Under the pieces are notes generated by a model. The model did no database searches. It saw only the letters and a list, made by a program, of their open reading frames with translations, and was not told where the DNA came from. The translations under genes and the position numbers were made by a program. This document shows, piece by piece, positions 35,425 to 47,544 of a DNA stretch of 64,000 nt. Each line of letters opens with the position of its first letter. Position 1 is the stretch's first letter. The DNA is from Saururus chinensis. Its lineage: Eukaryota > Streptophyta > Magnoliopsida > Piperales > Saururaceae. The DNA lies in NCBI GenBank assembly GCA_035235625.1, contig CP141146.1, forward strand, positions 26,406,501 to 26,470,500. The letters are read 5' to 3'.

Positions 35425-37122
35425 GTTCTACTAATACAGATGATTCTCATATTTAGCTATGCAGGGGCTACTTTTCTCTTTTCTTTTCTTTGTTTTTTTT
35501 TGTTGTTATCTCTTTTCTGGGAGCTTGGTATTTTAGGTTTGGGAAATTGCTCTTTTATATGTATGTTTCTCATGTTTTCTCAATCCTATGTACTTCATTT
35601 TTAGATTAGTGGATTAGTTCTGCTCTCAGGTGATATCTTTCTTTCCCTCTCTTACTTATTCTTGTCATTGTAGTATATACATTCTTTTACATTGAGGACA
35701 ATGTCCAGTTTAGGTTTGGGGGTGTGTAGAAAGATATTCTTCTTTCTTATTTTTCTTTTAGGATGTTTTAGAGTATTTTTTTTTCATTTTTACTTTTGTT
35801 TTTCTTTTCTTTTATGTGGTTTTTATCGCATATTTTCTTTTAAAAGCATATGTCTATTTTTAAAGAGATCAATTTCATGAAGAAAGTTTATGTAATTAAT
35901 TAAGTGATGAAAGTGATTGAGTGAGTAATTTCTATTTTATTTTCTTTATCTTTGATAATTGTGCTTATATTTTTAAATCACATTTCACACACTTGAAACT
36001 TGTAGGAATACAATTTTATGATTTATTACTTGTAATCTTAGTGGGATATCTTTAACTAGGTATATTTTTAAAAACTTGGCAATTGAGTAATTTTTAATGT
36101 TTTATGATAGATCTTTATGTTTGGCTATTATTTGAAAAAAAGTGATAAGTGTGTAATGAAAAAAAAAGATGATGAAAAAAAAATTATGAAAAAAGAGTTG
36201 AAAAAAAAGATAGATTGATTGAAAAAATGATGATAAAAAAAAGAATACAAGTTTGTTTCTCATTTTACTGAGTAACTGGGCCTTGTGCCTAGGCAAGTAT
36301 AAGGGATCATGTCAAAAGGTGAAAAGTTGAGATAAATTTTTTTATGACTTACTTGGTTCTGTAGCCTTTATAGTTTGAGTTAGTAAGCCTGAGGGGTGTT
36401 TCAACACCTAGTGCCTTGAGCCAACTGGATTTGGGACACTGGCCTAACTTTTGTTACATGGACTATTTAGAAAGCTTAATAGAACTAAGTATTGCACAAG
36501 TCATATTTAGAGGTATATTATGCTCTTATTCCCTGAATTTAATTAAAAATTAAAGGCTATTACATGAGGTTCTATTATGAGATGTTAAAGATAAAAGATT
36601 GTCATTGTTATATTTTTGAGTTAGTGAACTTTAATGAGCTTAGTTAATGGGTCACATAAGATATGCTTGTTAATAGAGAGTGAAATTGTATGACTATAAA
36701 GTTTATACACTTTATGTTTTTGAAATGTATATATGTAGTTACACAATTAGTTCTAAGATGTTGTTATAGAATGGATGATTCCTTACTTAAAAGTGATCAG
36801 ATCAAAATTATTTACTTGTTTCAAGTATTTGTGGTTGGTTCTTTTTAGTTGTGTTTTTAAGAGAAGATTATTTTTTGAATTTTTGTTTTCTTGTTTTATT
36901 TTATTTCTTTTTCATAGGTTTAGATGTTTGTGGGTATCATTGTTGCAAACCCTCACGAGACACAACTTGTCCAACTAGGGACACCTAGGGGTTTAAAGGC
37001 TTGTTGTATATGCTAAATGCAATCATGATTCCCTACAAAAGTGACATTTATTTTATTTTTTTAGATTATTTGTTTTGTTTTGTTTTGCTCTAGGACTAGC
37101 AAAATATAGGTTTGGGGGTATT
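35425..37122 (+). other. Athila copy 1 long 3' untranslated region with two purine tracts
   Basis: Non-coding, T- and A-rich. An inverted repeat ACATTGAGGACAATGT (35689-35704) is followed by TAGGTTTGGGGGTGT (35711-35725). The true 3' polypurine tract, ATAGGTTTGGGGGTATT (37106-37122), abuts the 3' LTR. The GGGGTTTAAAGGCTTGTT region near 36990 is also shared with copy 2. Confidence 0.65.
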
Positions 37123-38293
37123 TGATAAGTATAATTTATACTTTATTTTACCCTTAATTATTTTATTTTCTAGTCTCATTTAAGAGTTAATATAGTTTAA
37201 ATAATTAGAAATTTAATTTAATTAGGTTAGAAAAAGCTTCTATGGTGTTTTAAAGTAAATTGGCTTATTTTGTAGATTCTTCATTACCGTTCGAATGGGG
37301 ACACTTAGCGTTCGATCGGGTAAACATGAATTTGGAGAAAATATAGTAAAGCTGATCGAACGGGCATGCAGGGCCTTCGAACGGGATAATGCGCAGTTTC
37401 CTTGTTTAAGCCAATTTCGATTCGTTTTCATATTGGACTCCTTCCTACGGTTCTTATGCCTATAGAAAGACATATTTGGCTCAAAATTGAAGGTTGGCTA
37501 GTAGATTTTGTGAAGAGTAAAAGGAAGAAGAAGATGGAGAAAAACTCAAAGCTTTCAATGGAGATTCAAGTGCTTTCTTCTATAATGGAAGGCTAGACTT
37601 TTCTTTTACTTAGGAGTTGATGAAGCTATAGATAAGTTTCAGTTTATTTTCTTTTTAATTTAGATCTCAGTTGTGAATTATGACAATTGTATGATAAGGA
37701 TTTCCTTTTTAATGGAAGTGCTTTTCATGTTTATTCAAATCTAAGTTGATTATTGTCTTGTAGATGATATATTGATGTGGTTTTGATATTTACATCAATT
37801 CTAATTTCTGTGATTTATATGAGATGGTCATACAATAGTTTTAATGTTCAGATAATTAATGACTTGGATGAGTTATATTAAGATTAGACGAGTCATGCCT
37901 ATAGCTAATTTAGTGTAGATGATTTGTGCTATTGTCGAAGATAGTTCATGCCATAGAATTTAATTAATGATTCTTTCTGAAGTAATTCTAGCTTGTAGCT
38001 AAGAATACTTGTTCTTGTTCATACTAGATTTAGATTAAAAGTTAAGGAATTGTTATGGTTTTATAGTGGATTTGATTTCCTAAGTAAATTCCATCATATT
38101 AATCTCTTGCTTTTAAACTAGTTGATTCCTTTCTTTTGCTTAATTTAAGTTTAAGTTCTTTTTAGTTTTTAATCAGCAAATTCCTCTTTAGATTTAGTAA
38201 TAATTCATCCGTCCCTGAGGTCGACAACCCTTAGATACTTATCCTAGTACAATTACCTTTTACACTTGCAAAGGATTTAATTATAAACGATCA
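37123..38293 (+). repeat. Athila copy 1, 3' LTR
   Basis: TGATAAGTATAATTTATACT to AATTATAAACGATCA, followed by GTTTG (38294-38298), the right copy of the target duplication. Confidence 0.85.
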
Positions 38294-38298
38294 GTTTG

Positions 38299-39124
38299 CT
38301 GACGAGCTGAAGAATAGATTGACGGCCCCTGCCATGGTGCCCGCCGCCCAGTGTCCCTGGTCTCCCCCTCCCCTCTCTGCCCTGCGCCCCCCTTCCTGCC
38401 CCCCACACAAGATTTTTGTCCCCTCCTCTGGTATGTCCAACCGGAGGATGGGGCTTTGGGGGTAGGAATCTGTCTCCCCCTCCTCCCCCTGATCACCCCC
38501 ACACCCCTCTCTTTATTCCTCCTCCTCTCCCGCTCTAGATTTCCATCCCCTCTTCCAGTCTATCAGACTAGAGGAGGAAGCTCTGGGGGTAGGAATCCCA
38601 CTCCCCGTCAGAATCTGGCTCCCCTCCCCCTCTTCCTAGTTACCCCCTTTCTCTCCCCTGCGCCACCCCCTCTCTGTTTTCCTCCCGCCCCCTACTCTTG
38701 ATTTTCACTCCCTCCTCGGGTCTATCCGATATGAGGACGGGGCTCTGGGTCGAGAATCTGGGTCCCTGCCGGATTCCAGCTCCCCCTCCTACCCCCTCTC
38801 CCTGGTCACCCCTCATCTATGTTTTACTCCCACTCCTTGTTCCCTATTTCCGCCCCCTCCTCTGGTCTGTTTGACCAGAGGAGGGGGCTCTGGGGGCGGA
38901 AGCTGGCTCCCCCCTGGAATCCGGCACACCCTCCTCCACATTCTCCCTAGTCACCCCCCTCTCCTTGGTCACCCCTCCCCTCTCTTCCTAGTCACCTCCC
39001 TCTCTGTCCCCCCACTGGCACCAGATCTGGCACCTCCGTCGGATTCTGACACCACCCCCATTTTCCACCCCAGTACCTCCTGCCGGCGCCCCTCCAGTCA
39101 TCCCGCTGCTAGTAGGGTATTTTT
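38299..39124. repeat. GC-rich tandem repeat with hairpins in the inner CACTA
   Basis: About four units of 125-170 bases start near 38419, 38547, 38709 and 38853. Each begins CCCTCCTCTGGTCTGTCC-like and continues GAGG..GGGGCTCTGGGGG..GGAATCTGG and CTCCCTAGTCACCCC. The head of each unit is an inverted repeat. It is perfect in the last unit (CCTCTGGTC, five bases, GACCAGAGG) and decayed in the others. Frames over it (38351-38701, 38871-39164) are not credible genes. Confidence 0.7.
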
Positions 39125-39699
39125 AAAAAAAAAATTTGATGTTATTAGCGACGCTTTTAGATAGCATCGCTAAATACTTTTTTTATTTTTTTTAGCGACA
39201 TTTGTAAAGCGTTGCTAATATATATATTTTTTTAAAATATGTTTTTTGATTAGCGACGCTTTCTTGAAGTGTCGCTATAGACTTTTTTATTATTTTTTCA
39301 AAATTTTCTTATTAGCGATGTGTATATAAGTGCCACTAATATTTTTTTCTATTTTTCTTATTAGCGACGCATATACAATTGTCGATAATAAAAAAAAATT
39401 ATGTTTTCTTAAAAAAAATTATACTCACGATGTTTAATTTAGCGTCGCTAATAATTAATTATTCGCGATGCTTAGAATTAAGCGTCGCTAATAAACAATT
39501 TATTAGTGACACATATTTCAGTGTCACAAAAAGAAACTATTTAGTGACACAAAGATAAACATCGCTAATGTTAGACTATTAGTGACGCTTTGTCATAAGC
39601 ATAGCTAATGAGCAAGAGCGACTGCATTTTTAGTGATACATTTAGGAACGCTATTAGCGACACTTAAAAGTGATTCTAATAGTACTATTTTTTGTAGTG
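39125..39699. repeat. Right subterminal repeats of the inner CACTA
   Basis: TTATTAGCGACGC and GCGTCGCTAATAA-type motifs in both orientations, ending in the tip whose complement is CACTACAAAAAATAGTACTA. Confidence 0.7.
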
Positions 39700-40459
39700 C
39701 AGAGAGAGAGAATGAAGAGAGAGAGGAGAGGGTACAAAGAGAAGAGAGAGAGAAGTGCGAGAGAGTGAAGAGAGAGAGGGAACATAGAGTGAAGAGAAAG
39801 AACAGAGAGTGGAGAGAGAAAGAGGAGAGTGAAAAGAGAGAGAGAGATAGAGAGAGTGTGAAGAGAGAGAGGGTAGAGAGAGTGTGAAGAGAGAGTGGTA
39901 GAAGGAGTGTGAAGAGCGAGAGGGTAGAGAGGGAGGGAGAAGAGAGAGAGGGCAGGAGAAGAGAGAGAGAGGAGAGAGGGAGAATAGAGAGAGGAGAAAA
40001 ATAAAAAAAAACTATTTGTGAGTCTCTTGACTGAGCTTTGCAAATAGTAACGTTTATCAAAAAATATAAGTCATATGTCTAGTTTATTGGCCGATTTCTT
40101 TGTTATAATTTGATTTAAGGTTGTTGTGGTTAAGTTAGATTTAGAATTGACAGACTTTAAAATTAAGAGTAAGTGTGTTCTTATCTCTCTCTCATCTTTT
40201 CATTCCCTTCTCGATCTCTTCCTCTCTCTTCATTCTCTCTATCCACCCTCTTATCTTTTTTTATCTCTCGTATCTCTCCTCTCTCTCCCCCCCCCTTTTC
40301 TCTCTCTTGTCTCTCTCTTTTATCTTCTCTCTACTCTCTCTATACTCTCTCCCTTTACTCTCTGCTCTCTCTCTCACTCTCTCTTTCCCAATTCTCTCTC
40401 TTTGTGGTTTTATTTAAAGTGACATTTATTTCTAAACAACACAAAAAACTATTTTTGTG
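39700..40459. repeat. GA block, short core and CT block of the outer CACTA
   Basis: GA block at 39700-39995, core to 40180 and CT block at 40180-40400. This is the same GA-core-CT design as in the inner element. About 100-150 bases of the core (40055-40170, with TCATATGTCTAGTTTATTGG) recur at 61685-61805. Frames on both strands here are low-complexity. Confidence 0.65.
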
Positions 40460-40984
40460 ACTATTGGAAAGCATCACAAAAAAATTAAATGCAGGTGAAA
40501 TTTGCATGCATTTTCTTCCCACATGTGGCAGGGAAAAATTTCTCCCTACCACGCTTAAATCCCCCCTCCCTCCTTCCATTGCCAAATCATCCCTTCTTCA
40601 TCAAATTTTCTCTGTTGTTCGTCCATCGCCTGTTCGCCGCCTATCCAAGCTCGTCTGCAACCTGTCAACGCCCCCTCCCCTTCTCTCACTCTCGTTCCCC
40701 TTCTCTGGCTTTGCCCGTAGCCACAGATTAGCCTCCGCTGCCACCCTGCTTCACCTACCTACCAGTATCCCCGGCTGCCCTCTCTCCTGTTTTTCTCTAC
40801 TCCACCCTGCTATGGTCCAACCTGCTGCCATGGCTTTGCCCACCTCCTGGCTTCATTGTAGCAGTCCCAGCTACCCCCGTCGTCATAGCTACTTCCTTCC
40901 ACCCACTCCCCTATTTTTCATACCCTCGCGCCTGCCCCGCCGAGCCCCATATCTGCCCTGGTTCCTCTACCACCACATCGCTAA
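40460..40984 (+). other. GC-rich, leader-like segment of the outer CACTA
   Basis: CT-rich on the plus strand with balanced GC. A frame at 40464-41006 runs through it but is proline-, serine- and leucine-rich, with no recognisable domain. Part (40905-40980) matches 8846-8920. It may be captured host sequence or an untranslated leader. Confidence 0.4.
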
Positions 40985-41251
40985 AAAAACTTTTAGCGAC
41001 ATTTAAAAAATATCTCTAATAATTTTTTTTTAAATATGTTTTTGTATTAGTGATGCTTAATAAGCATCGCTAATACTATATTATTAGCGACGCTGTGTAG
41101 CAAGAGTATCTAATACACTTTTTAAAGCGTTGTAAAAAAACTAATATTAGCAACGAAAGAGAAAGTGTCGCTAATAGTAGTACTATTAGCCATGCTTTTT
41201 AAGTGTCGCTAATAGTCATTAGTGAAACTTTTCTTCCTTTTTCTTGTAGTG
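40985..41251. repeat. Right subterminal repeats and tip of the outer CACTA
   Basis: CTTTTAGCGACATTT, TTATTAGCGACGC and GTGTCGCTAATAG motifs lead to TTTTTCTTGTAGTG at 41251, the right tip matching 22462. The same arrangement, eroded, is at 9332-9603. Confidence 0.7.
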
Positions 41252-44200
41252 TTAGTTGTGAATCCCACCATTCAATAAAAATCACTTTTTTAAAAAAATG
41301 GAGTCATTACTATAGGTCAGAGGGAGTAGGATTTTAGACTACTTCTTATTTCACACATGTAGTTTTAATTGACTATTTCTTGTTTCACACATAAGGTTCT
41401 AAACAAGAACATAAAATATTTGTAAGTTTGTCAATTATGTGATCCTTGCATCTTTTCCTTCATATGGAAGTTCTTAGTTGCATTTGCAAATGGTCAATTG
41501 ATTTATATACATCATTTGAAGATCAATTCTCAACTAAACAGACTAGCATAAAAAAACAAAAACATACATTCAAGCTCTTCAAGTTTGCATTGACAAATGA
41601 CAATGATATGGTCATAAAGAATGAAGAAAAGATTTAGGGTTTATGTTCTTTAGTGCGAAAAATGAAGAAAATATACGTCAATAAGTAGTCTTTTTTCATA
41701 GACAAAAGCCATTTCACAATGGCAATAATGTGAAACTGAAGCAGAACTAAACATCATGTTGTCGAAACTGCTAACAAACGTTATGAAACATTGATTTTAT
41801 TCATTCACAATCTAATAAATGGCAGCTCTTTAAAATTGAATGTCATTTAATGCTTGAGGTTGGTAATCATCATACTAGAGGACAATCCCATAGTCAATTC
41901 TTTTTTGCGCCCATATCCATATATCTTTGTTAGAATTGATAGTATGGACATTCAAAGGAAATACCACTTCTCTTGGTTGGATCACGTAGGAAAGTTTATT
42001 CACAAGGAAATATTGGGAAACCGCTAGAACAATTTAACATATTGAAGGCCTTCTTGCTCCCAGTACTTCTTTGTTTTCAATAATTTCAAGGCAATAATAC
42101 TACCCCCTTTGTCCCACATTAATAGCTCCATATGGTTTGCCCTGAATGTTAAAAACTTCTTGTGAGTGGTCCCGACACTTACCTATTAGAATGTATAAAA
42201 GCGGCATGGAGATAATTATTGGCTAGCAATCGTAAACTAGGTAGAACCTAAACTTCTCCAAGATTTCCTTGCATCCCGACATCGATTCAACGAGGTCTTT
42301 TGATAGTCTAAGACCAGCGGGTTTATTCCGAGACTTGGTCCCATTCCATAGAATATCTTCTTCTCTTCTGATGCCTTCACTGATTCCGCCATTTTACTAG
42401 ACCCTTGTAGCTCTTCATTTGTAAAAGATGTTATACATATGAATATCAACAATGGGTCATGAGTCGTGACCAAAATCAATAAGTTGTGTTGATTAAAATT
42501 ATGTAACTAACGTACAAATACACACTAACTATATATATCATGTTATTAGACACACGATATGATGCCTTCTCAGACAAGATAGCACGACATTTGAATGTCG
42601 CCTTTTGCATATCGTGTTGTTAATAGCATGTTATGTATGCTACGCATACATGATAGGAGGACATCTATATCGATTATAGTATTATCAATAACACGATATA
42701 TTACGTATCATATACTTGATAACACAACAATCTACTAAGGAGATTAACGTAGTAACTACGTTGTGTGTTCCATATCACGATATATAAAAAATTATGTATA
42801 CGAACATAAGATTTAGAGTTAGAGAAAGGCCTTACCAGAAAATTAATTCGAACAGGATTAATCCCTCGAACAATCGGTTTTTCTTTACCAAAGTTCATTG
42901 CTTTATCAGGATTGCGTCACTATACATTTGGATGGAACCTCAGTTCATGGCCAAAAATCACTTTGGGGCAGAAAATTTAAAATTGGCTTTCGGAAACAAG
43001 AAAAACCGAACATTGCCTAGTTTTTTCACGTCTCATTGCTTGAATGTTGGAAATCGTTTGCAATTTTTTCGAAATTGCTGGTGGGATGGGTTGAAAATCG
43101 GAACTCACACTGATATTCACTTCTCACTGATCAAACTATCGAAATTGCTAGTCTGTGAAGTTGTTTGTGTGTAAATGTAACTGTGTAAAGGGTTTACACG
43201 ATATAAAACCCTAAACCCTGACCAGGGGTATTTTTGTCCAAAAAATTTCTTATATCATGTAAGTCCACGTTGATTGGCATTTTTGGAAAAACCAAGGAAT
43301 ATGAAATATTCCCTTTTTTGGCTGGGCAATATTTTAGAAACAAAAATGCAACATTAGGTAAACAATGGAAAATCTTCATATGTGTAATTTATTAATCAGA
43401 GGATATTACTCTTAAAATTTATTATTTATCGATTTACAATTTTAAAACTTAAGCAGTTTTCTTTACAAACAATTCAATCCATATCTTTTTATAAAATTGC
43501 GATATGCCTAGAGATAATTATGTATAAAACAAATTTTGTAACTAAAAATCAACATTATAGTTAGATAACATTAAACAAATAATACACTATTATATAATTA
43601 ATCAAATATAATTCTTAATCCAATTCGTTGTGAACATTGTGTGAATATAGTAAAATGCAGTTAATTTAAGCTATGTGACTTTCCAATATTATGTGAATTC
43701 AATCTACAAACCATTTAAATGATTTTTTTGTATAAATAAATATGTAAGATAGTCAAATTTTATATTACTTTTGTTCCACACATATCGTTGAAAAAAAATA
43801 ATATAAATCTAAAATTCTGCTAGTTGTGTTTTCCTTCAATATTGTTGTTCAGATGGCAAATTTCAGTTCATGCATCATTTTCTACTCTCTCTAGCATATA
43901 TCATATATGATTCAGAAAACCTTATACTTATTACTGCATTGTGACTATGAAGAGCCGAACAAGGTTCATATTGCTGTCGGTCACACTTAAAAAGGATGTT
44001 CAATACCTCCATCAACCAATGCAATATAATAGCTCCCGTGAGCTAGTTTAACATATCTTGAATTCTTAACCTCAGCAAATTTAAGCTTGGCATAAATACT
44101 AGAAACCCCATCACGTTCTGTCACAACTATAAAAATTCCTCTTGTTTAGGAAACTGTTATTGACCACTTACTCGTAATAACCACTCTTCAATGAAGAGAA

Positions 44201-44865
44201 GTGGCAACTATCTGGTACAAACACGTGAGGGTCTATATAAAAAGTGGTGTCTGAGTATGGAGAGGTAAGAACTACATGAGGTCTGATCCCTGTGAAGGGT
44301 ACGTAGGCAACTAACAGATCCCTGTTAGCCCAACCGAATCAAGTCTAGACAACTCTCCATCACCCTCTTACACCTCCAAAGCTTCTGGTTTATGTCCGGC
44401 AGCGACCCTAAAGTGGAGAACATGCCTAGCTGCCCCTCTCGTATGGAGTCTGGTGTTCCCATCCGTCGCAGTTGCACCAGCCATACAACATGGGATTTCT
44501 GTTTCTTCGAGTAAATTAAAAGATCATTAATTTAGAAAATCCTATTAGCTAGATGTGAAGTTAAAAAATTTCCTGATAGTGAAAGCGATCTAGAGGTGGC
44601 GCATTACCCTTTCTGAGTCTTCTTCAGCCCCAAGAATCCTTGACAAACACCGGAAATTCATTCGCATGCAAGTTCAGTAATTGCTGTTTAACACACATTC
44701 TAGACCTTCTTGCTCAAGTTCTTCTTACTTTCAATCTAATTGGTTCACCTTCCACACCAATTGTCATTCTTCTGTTTTTGGTTCACCTTCCACGCCTATG
44801 CAGGATCAGGGTTATCTGCGGTTGGAGCAATAAATCTAAGAGCCGTGACTATAACTGTATAATCA
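41252..44865. other. Spacer copy 2 (segmental-duplication unit)
   Basis: It aligns with 9604-12722 along its length. It includes the mariner/MITE-like ends (near 41320 and 42105), decayed versions of the minus-strand coding-like patches (42237-42440, 42840-43030) and the GGGTACGTAGGCAAC block (near 44300). It has no MULE. It contains one stretch (about 43205-43868) that copy 1 lacks. Confidence 0.65.
43205..43868. other. AT-rich block present only in spacer copy 2
   Basis: About 0.66 kb of AT-rich sequence stands between TTTACACGATA and CTCTCTAGCATATA, which are nearly adjacent in copy 1 (11505-11560). It starts with two telomere-like units (ACCCTAAACCCT). No inverted ends or clear target duplication were seen, so insertion here or loss in copy 1 are both possible. 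Confidence 0.5.
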
Positions 44866-45240
44866 ATGAACTTGATTCGGCTCATCATATATTCTTCTCT
44901 TGCAGTTACTCTAAATGGTTGATGAGTAATATTTTTAGATTCTTTTGAGTGGATATTTCTTGTAATCAAGCTCCATAGGCTCTCTAGCACATCCAGTTTT
45001 TAAGTCACTCCATTCCAGACTTGGGTTTGCTTATGAAATATTTCTTGAACTGCACAGTTTAATTTATTTGGGGAGGAAATAGCCACATTTTCCTAAATAA
45101 ATTCACTCATAAGTGAAAGTTTTATTTGAAGTGTGAAAGCCAAGTTAGAGTCTATGTATTTGCTAATTATCATCTTTCTAAAATTGTTGTTTTCTATTTC
45201 TTAGCTAAAAGGTCGCATATGTAATTTTATTAGTTTGTAT
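44866..45240 (+). pseudogene. LINE tail, copy 2
   Basis: A short patch (ELDSAHHIFFSCSYSKWLMS) is the last part of the zf-RVT domain of an L1-type LINE, followed by the same decayed tail as in copy 1. It is joined directly to spacer sequence that in copy 1 lies 9.3 kb further left, across the MULE and its flank. Confidence 0.75.
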
Positions 45241-45243
45241 TCG

Positions 45244-45911
45244 CACTACAAGAAAAAAGACTATTTGCGATGCTGAAAAGCGTCGCTAATGACTATTAGT
45301 GATGTGTAAAAAGTGTCGCTAAAATCATCGATTACAGTCTCATCGCAACTGCTCATTAGCACACATATATAAAAGCGTCTCTAATAATATTAATATTAGC
45401 GACACTCTATTGTTTTGTCACTAATATTAGTTTGTTTGCTACTCTTTAAAATCATCGCTAATAATACATTATTAGTGATTAGCGATGATGCTTTGTGATA
45501 AGCGTCGCTAATAATATATTATTATGGACAATTTTTAAAGCATTGCTAATACGTTAACATATTTTAAAAAAATATAAAAACATTATTAACGAAGTTTTTT
45601 ACCTGTTGCCAAAAGTATTTTAGCGATGTTTTAGAAAAAAATGTCGCTAATAAAATAAAAAACCCAAACTTTAAACAAGCGTCGCTACACTAATAGTAAC
45701 TAATATAGAATTTTTTGTAAAAAAATTATTAGTGATGCTTCATTTGCAAAGTTTGTTTAAACATCGCTAAAATTAAAAATATTTCAAAAAAAATTACCCA
45801 CCACCACCTTGTCTCCTCATTTTCTGGCAGTTGGGAGGGGATGGAGGTTGAGGCCAAGGAGATCATGATGGTGGGGGGTGGCGAGCAGTAAGGGTAGTGG
45901 GATGGCCGACA
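45244..45911. repeat. Left subterminal repeats of the outer CACTA, copy 2
   Basis: Same motif array as 22462-23035, roughly 15 percent diverged by eye, followed by the start of the GC-rich block (45790-45911). Confidence 0.7.
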
Positions 45912-45916
45912 GTGGA

Positions 45917-47089
45917 TGATAAGTATAATTTATGCGTTATTTTACCCTTAATTATTCTATTTTCTAGTCTCATTTAAGTGTTAATATAGGTTAAATTATT
46001 AAATATTAAATTTAATTAGGTTAGAAAAAGCTTCCATGGTGTTTTGAATTAAATTGGCCTATTTTGCAGTTTCTTCATTGGCGATCGAACGGGGTCACTT
46101 ACCGATCGATCGGTTACACGTGATTTTTAAGAAAATTCAGTTCAAGAGTTCGAACGGGCATGCAGGGCGATCGATCGGCATAACGCGCAGATTCCTTATT
46201 TCACCCAATTTTGAGTCCTTCTCATATCCAATTCTTTTCTTACGGATCTAATGCCTATATAAAGACTTATTTGGCACGAAATTAAGGGAGAACAAGTAGA
46301 TTTTCTGAAGAGAAGAAGGAAGAAGAAGATGGAGAAGAAGCCAAAGCTTTCAATGGAGATTCAATTACTTTCTTCTACCATGGAAGGCTAAACCTTTCTT
46401 TTACTTAGGAGTTGATGAACCTATAGATAAGTTTCAATTTCTTTTCTTTTTAATTTAGATCTCAGTTGTGAATTATGACAATTGTATGATAAGGATTTCC
46501 TTTTTAATGGAAGAGTTTTTAATGTTTATTCAATTCTATGTTGATTTATTGTCTTGTAGATGATAGATTGATGTGGTTTTGATATTTGCATCAATTCTAA
46601 TTTCTGTGATTTAGATGAGATGGTCATACAATAGTTTTAATGTTCAGATAATTAAGGACTTGGATGAGTTATACTAAGATTAGACGGGTCATGCCTATAG
46701 CTATTTAGTGTAGATGATTCGTGCTATTGTCGAAGATAGTTCATGCCATGGAAATTAATTAATAATTCTTTTTGAAGTAATTCTAGCTTGTAGCTGATAA
46801 TACTTGTTCATATTCACACTAGATTTAGATTAAAAGTTAAGGAATTGTTATGGTTCTATAGTGGATTCGATTTCCTAAGTAAAATCTATCACATTAATCT
46901 CTTGTTTTTAAACTAGTTATTTTCTTTTCCTTTACTTAATTTAAGTTTAAGTTGTTTTAGTTTTCAATCAGCAAATTCCTTTTTATATTTAGTAATTATT
47001 CATCCGTCCCTGAGGTTCGACAACCCTTAAATACTCATCCTAGTACAATTACCTTGTACACTTGCAAAGGGTTTAATTATAAACGATCA
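45917..47089 (+). repeat. Athila copy 2, 5' LTR
   Basis: TGATAAGTATAATTTATGCG to AATTATAAACGATCA. CTATATAAAG near 46253 is the likely TATA box. The TCGATCGG/TTCGAACGG cluster lies at 46081-46180. Frames in the LTR (46054-46251) are not genes. Confidence 0.92.
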
Positions 47090-47095
47090 AGTTTT

Positions 47096-47112
47096 TGGCG
47101 CCGTTGCCGGGG
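47096..47112 (+). other. Primer binding site, tRNA-Asp type (copy 2)
   Basis: TGGCGCCGTTGCCGGGG, six bases inside the 5' LTR, identical to copy 1 at 30574-30590. Confidence 0.85.
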
Positions 47113-47544
47113 ACGGTGTTGATTTGTTACTAAATTAGCTTTAGGATAATTCTAGATACTTTAGTTTCAGTTTACTTATTTTTTTAGTTTAATTCTTAGT
47201 TTCTTACCTTCTTTTAATTTAATCTTGTAGGTTGAGTTGAAGGTGATCTCTACACTTGTGGCCACAAGTGGACATTGACAAGCTTCTCTTCGGTTTGCAA
47301 GATCCTTTTTCACTTTTTATTCTTTTTCCTTAGTTATTTTTGCTTCATCTTTCTCTTTTTACACTTTAAATTGTGTGGTGTGTTTGTTGTGTATGCGTGG
47401 TCGTCGCTCCTTACTCCCCGATTAGTGCCATTTGACCACGAGCCCGAGCGGACATCTAGGAGAGTTGAGTTGCCCTCGACCTACATCCCTACACCCCCTA
47501 ACTCTCCCACCAATTCCTCCACCCATACTACCTCTACCATCATC

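Larger units (their letters stand above)
29395..38293 (+). mobile_element. Athila-type Ty3/Gypsy element, copy 1 (broken fossil)
   Basis: 8.9 kb with LTRs of about 1.17 kb (29395-30567 and 37123-38293), a tRNA-Asp primer site, a gag-protease region, an Athila ORF3 region and two purine tracts. No reverse transcriptase, RNase H or integrase was found. The coding parts are broken, with about half a dozen or more breaks overall. The LTRs differ by about 3-4 percent by eye, so roughly one million years old. It is related to, but clearly distinct from, the younger copy at 45917-57904. Confidence 0.85.
23341..39699. mobile_element. Inner CACTA element, copy 1, containing an Athila copy
   Basis: The left tip CACTACAATAAAATGTACTA and the right end, whose complement is CACTACAAAAAATAGTACTA (tip at 39699), match with few differences. 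Both are followed by subterminal GCGAC-type repeats. The element sits in the GA run of the outer CACTA, at the same place as its copy at 58036. The triplets outside (GAA and CAG) do not match. The interior is four GA blocks, a core, a CT block, the Athila copy and a GC-rich repeat block. No TNPD-like transposase was found. Confidence 0.65.
22462..41251. mobile_element. Outer CACTA (En/Spm) element, copy 1, with nested insertions
   Basis: The left tip CACTACAAGAAAAAAGACTA (22462) and the right tip TTCTTGTAGTG (ending 41251) form the classic CACTA terminal inverted repeat. Subterminal TATTAGCGACGC-type repeats stand inside both ends. Of the 18.8 kb, most belongs to an inner CACTA (23341-39699) and the Athila inside that. 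The flanking triplets (TCT and TTA) do not match, so a 3 bp target duplication is not supported. No transposase gene was found, so it is non-autonomous. Confidence 0.65.

Noticed and set aside
22459-41254. 3 bp target duplications for the two CACTA elements of copy 1
   Set aside because: Flanking triplets do not match (TCT/TTA and GAA/CAG). Only the terminal repeats support the calls.
43205-43221. Telomere-like ACCCTAAACCCT
   Set aside because: Only about two units, too short for an interstitial telomere claim.
46054-46251. Frames inside Athila LTRs (also 56870-57067, 37240-37473)
   Set aside because: They lie in LTR sequence around the promoter, with no conserved protein.
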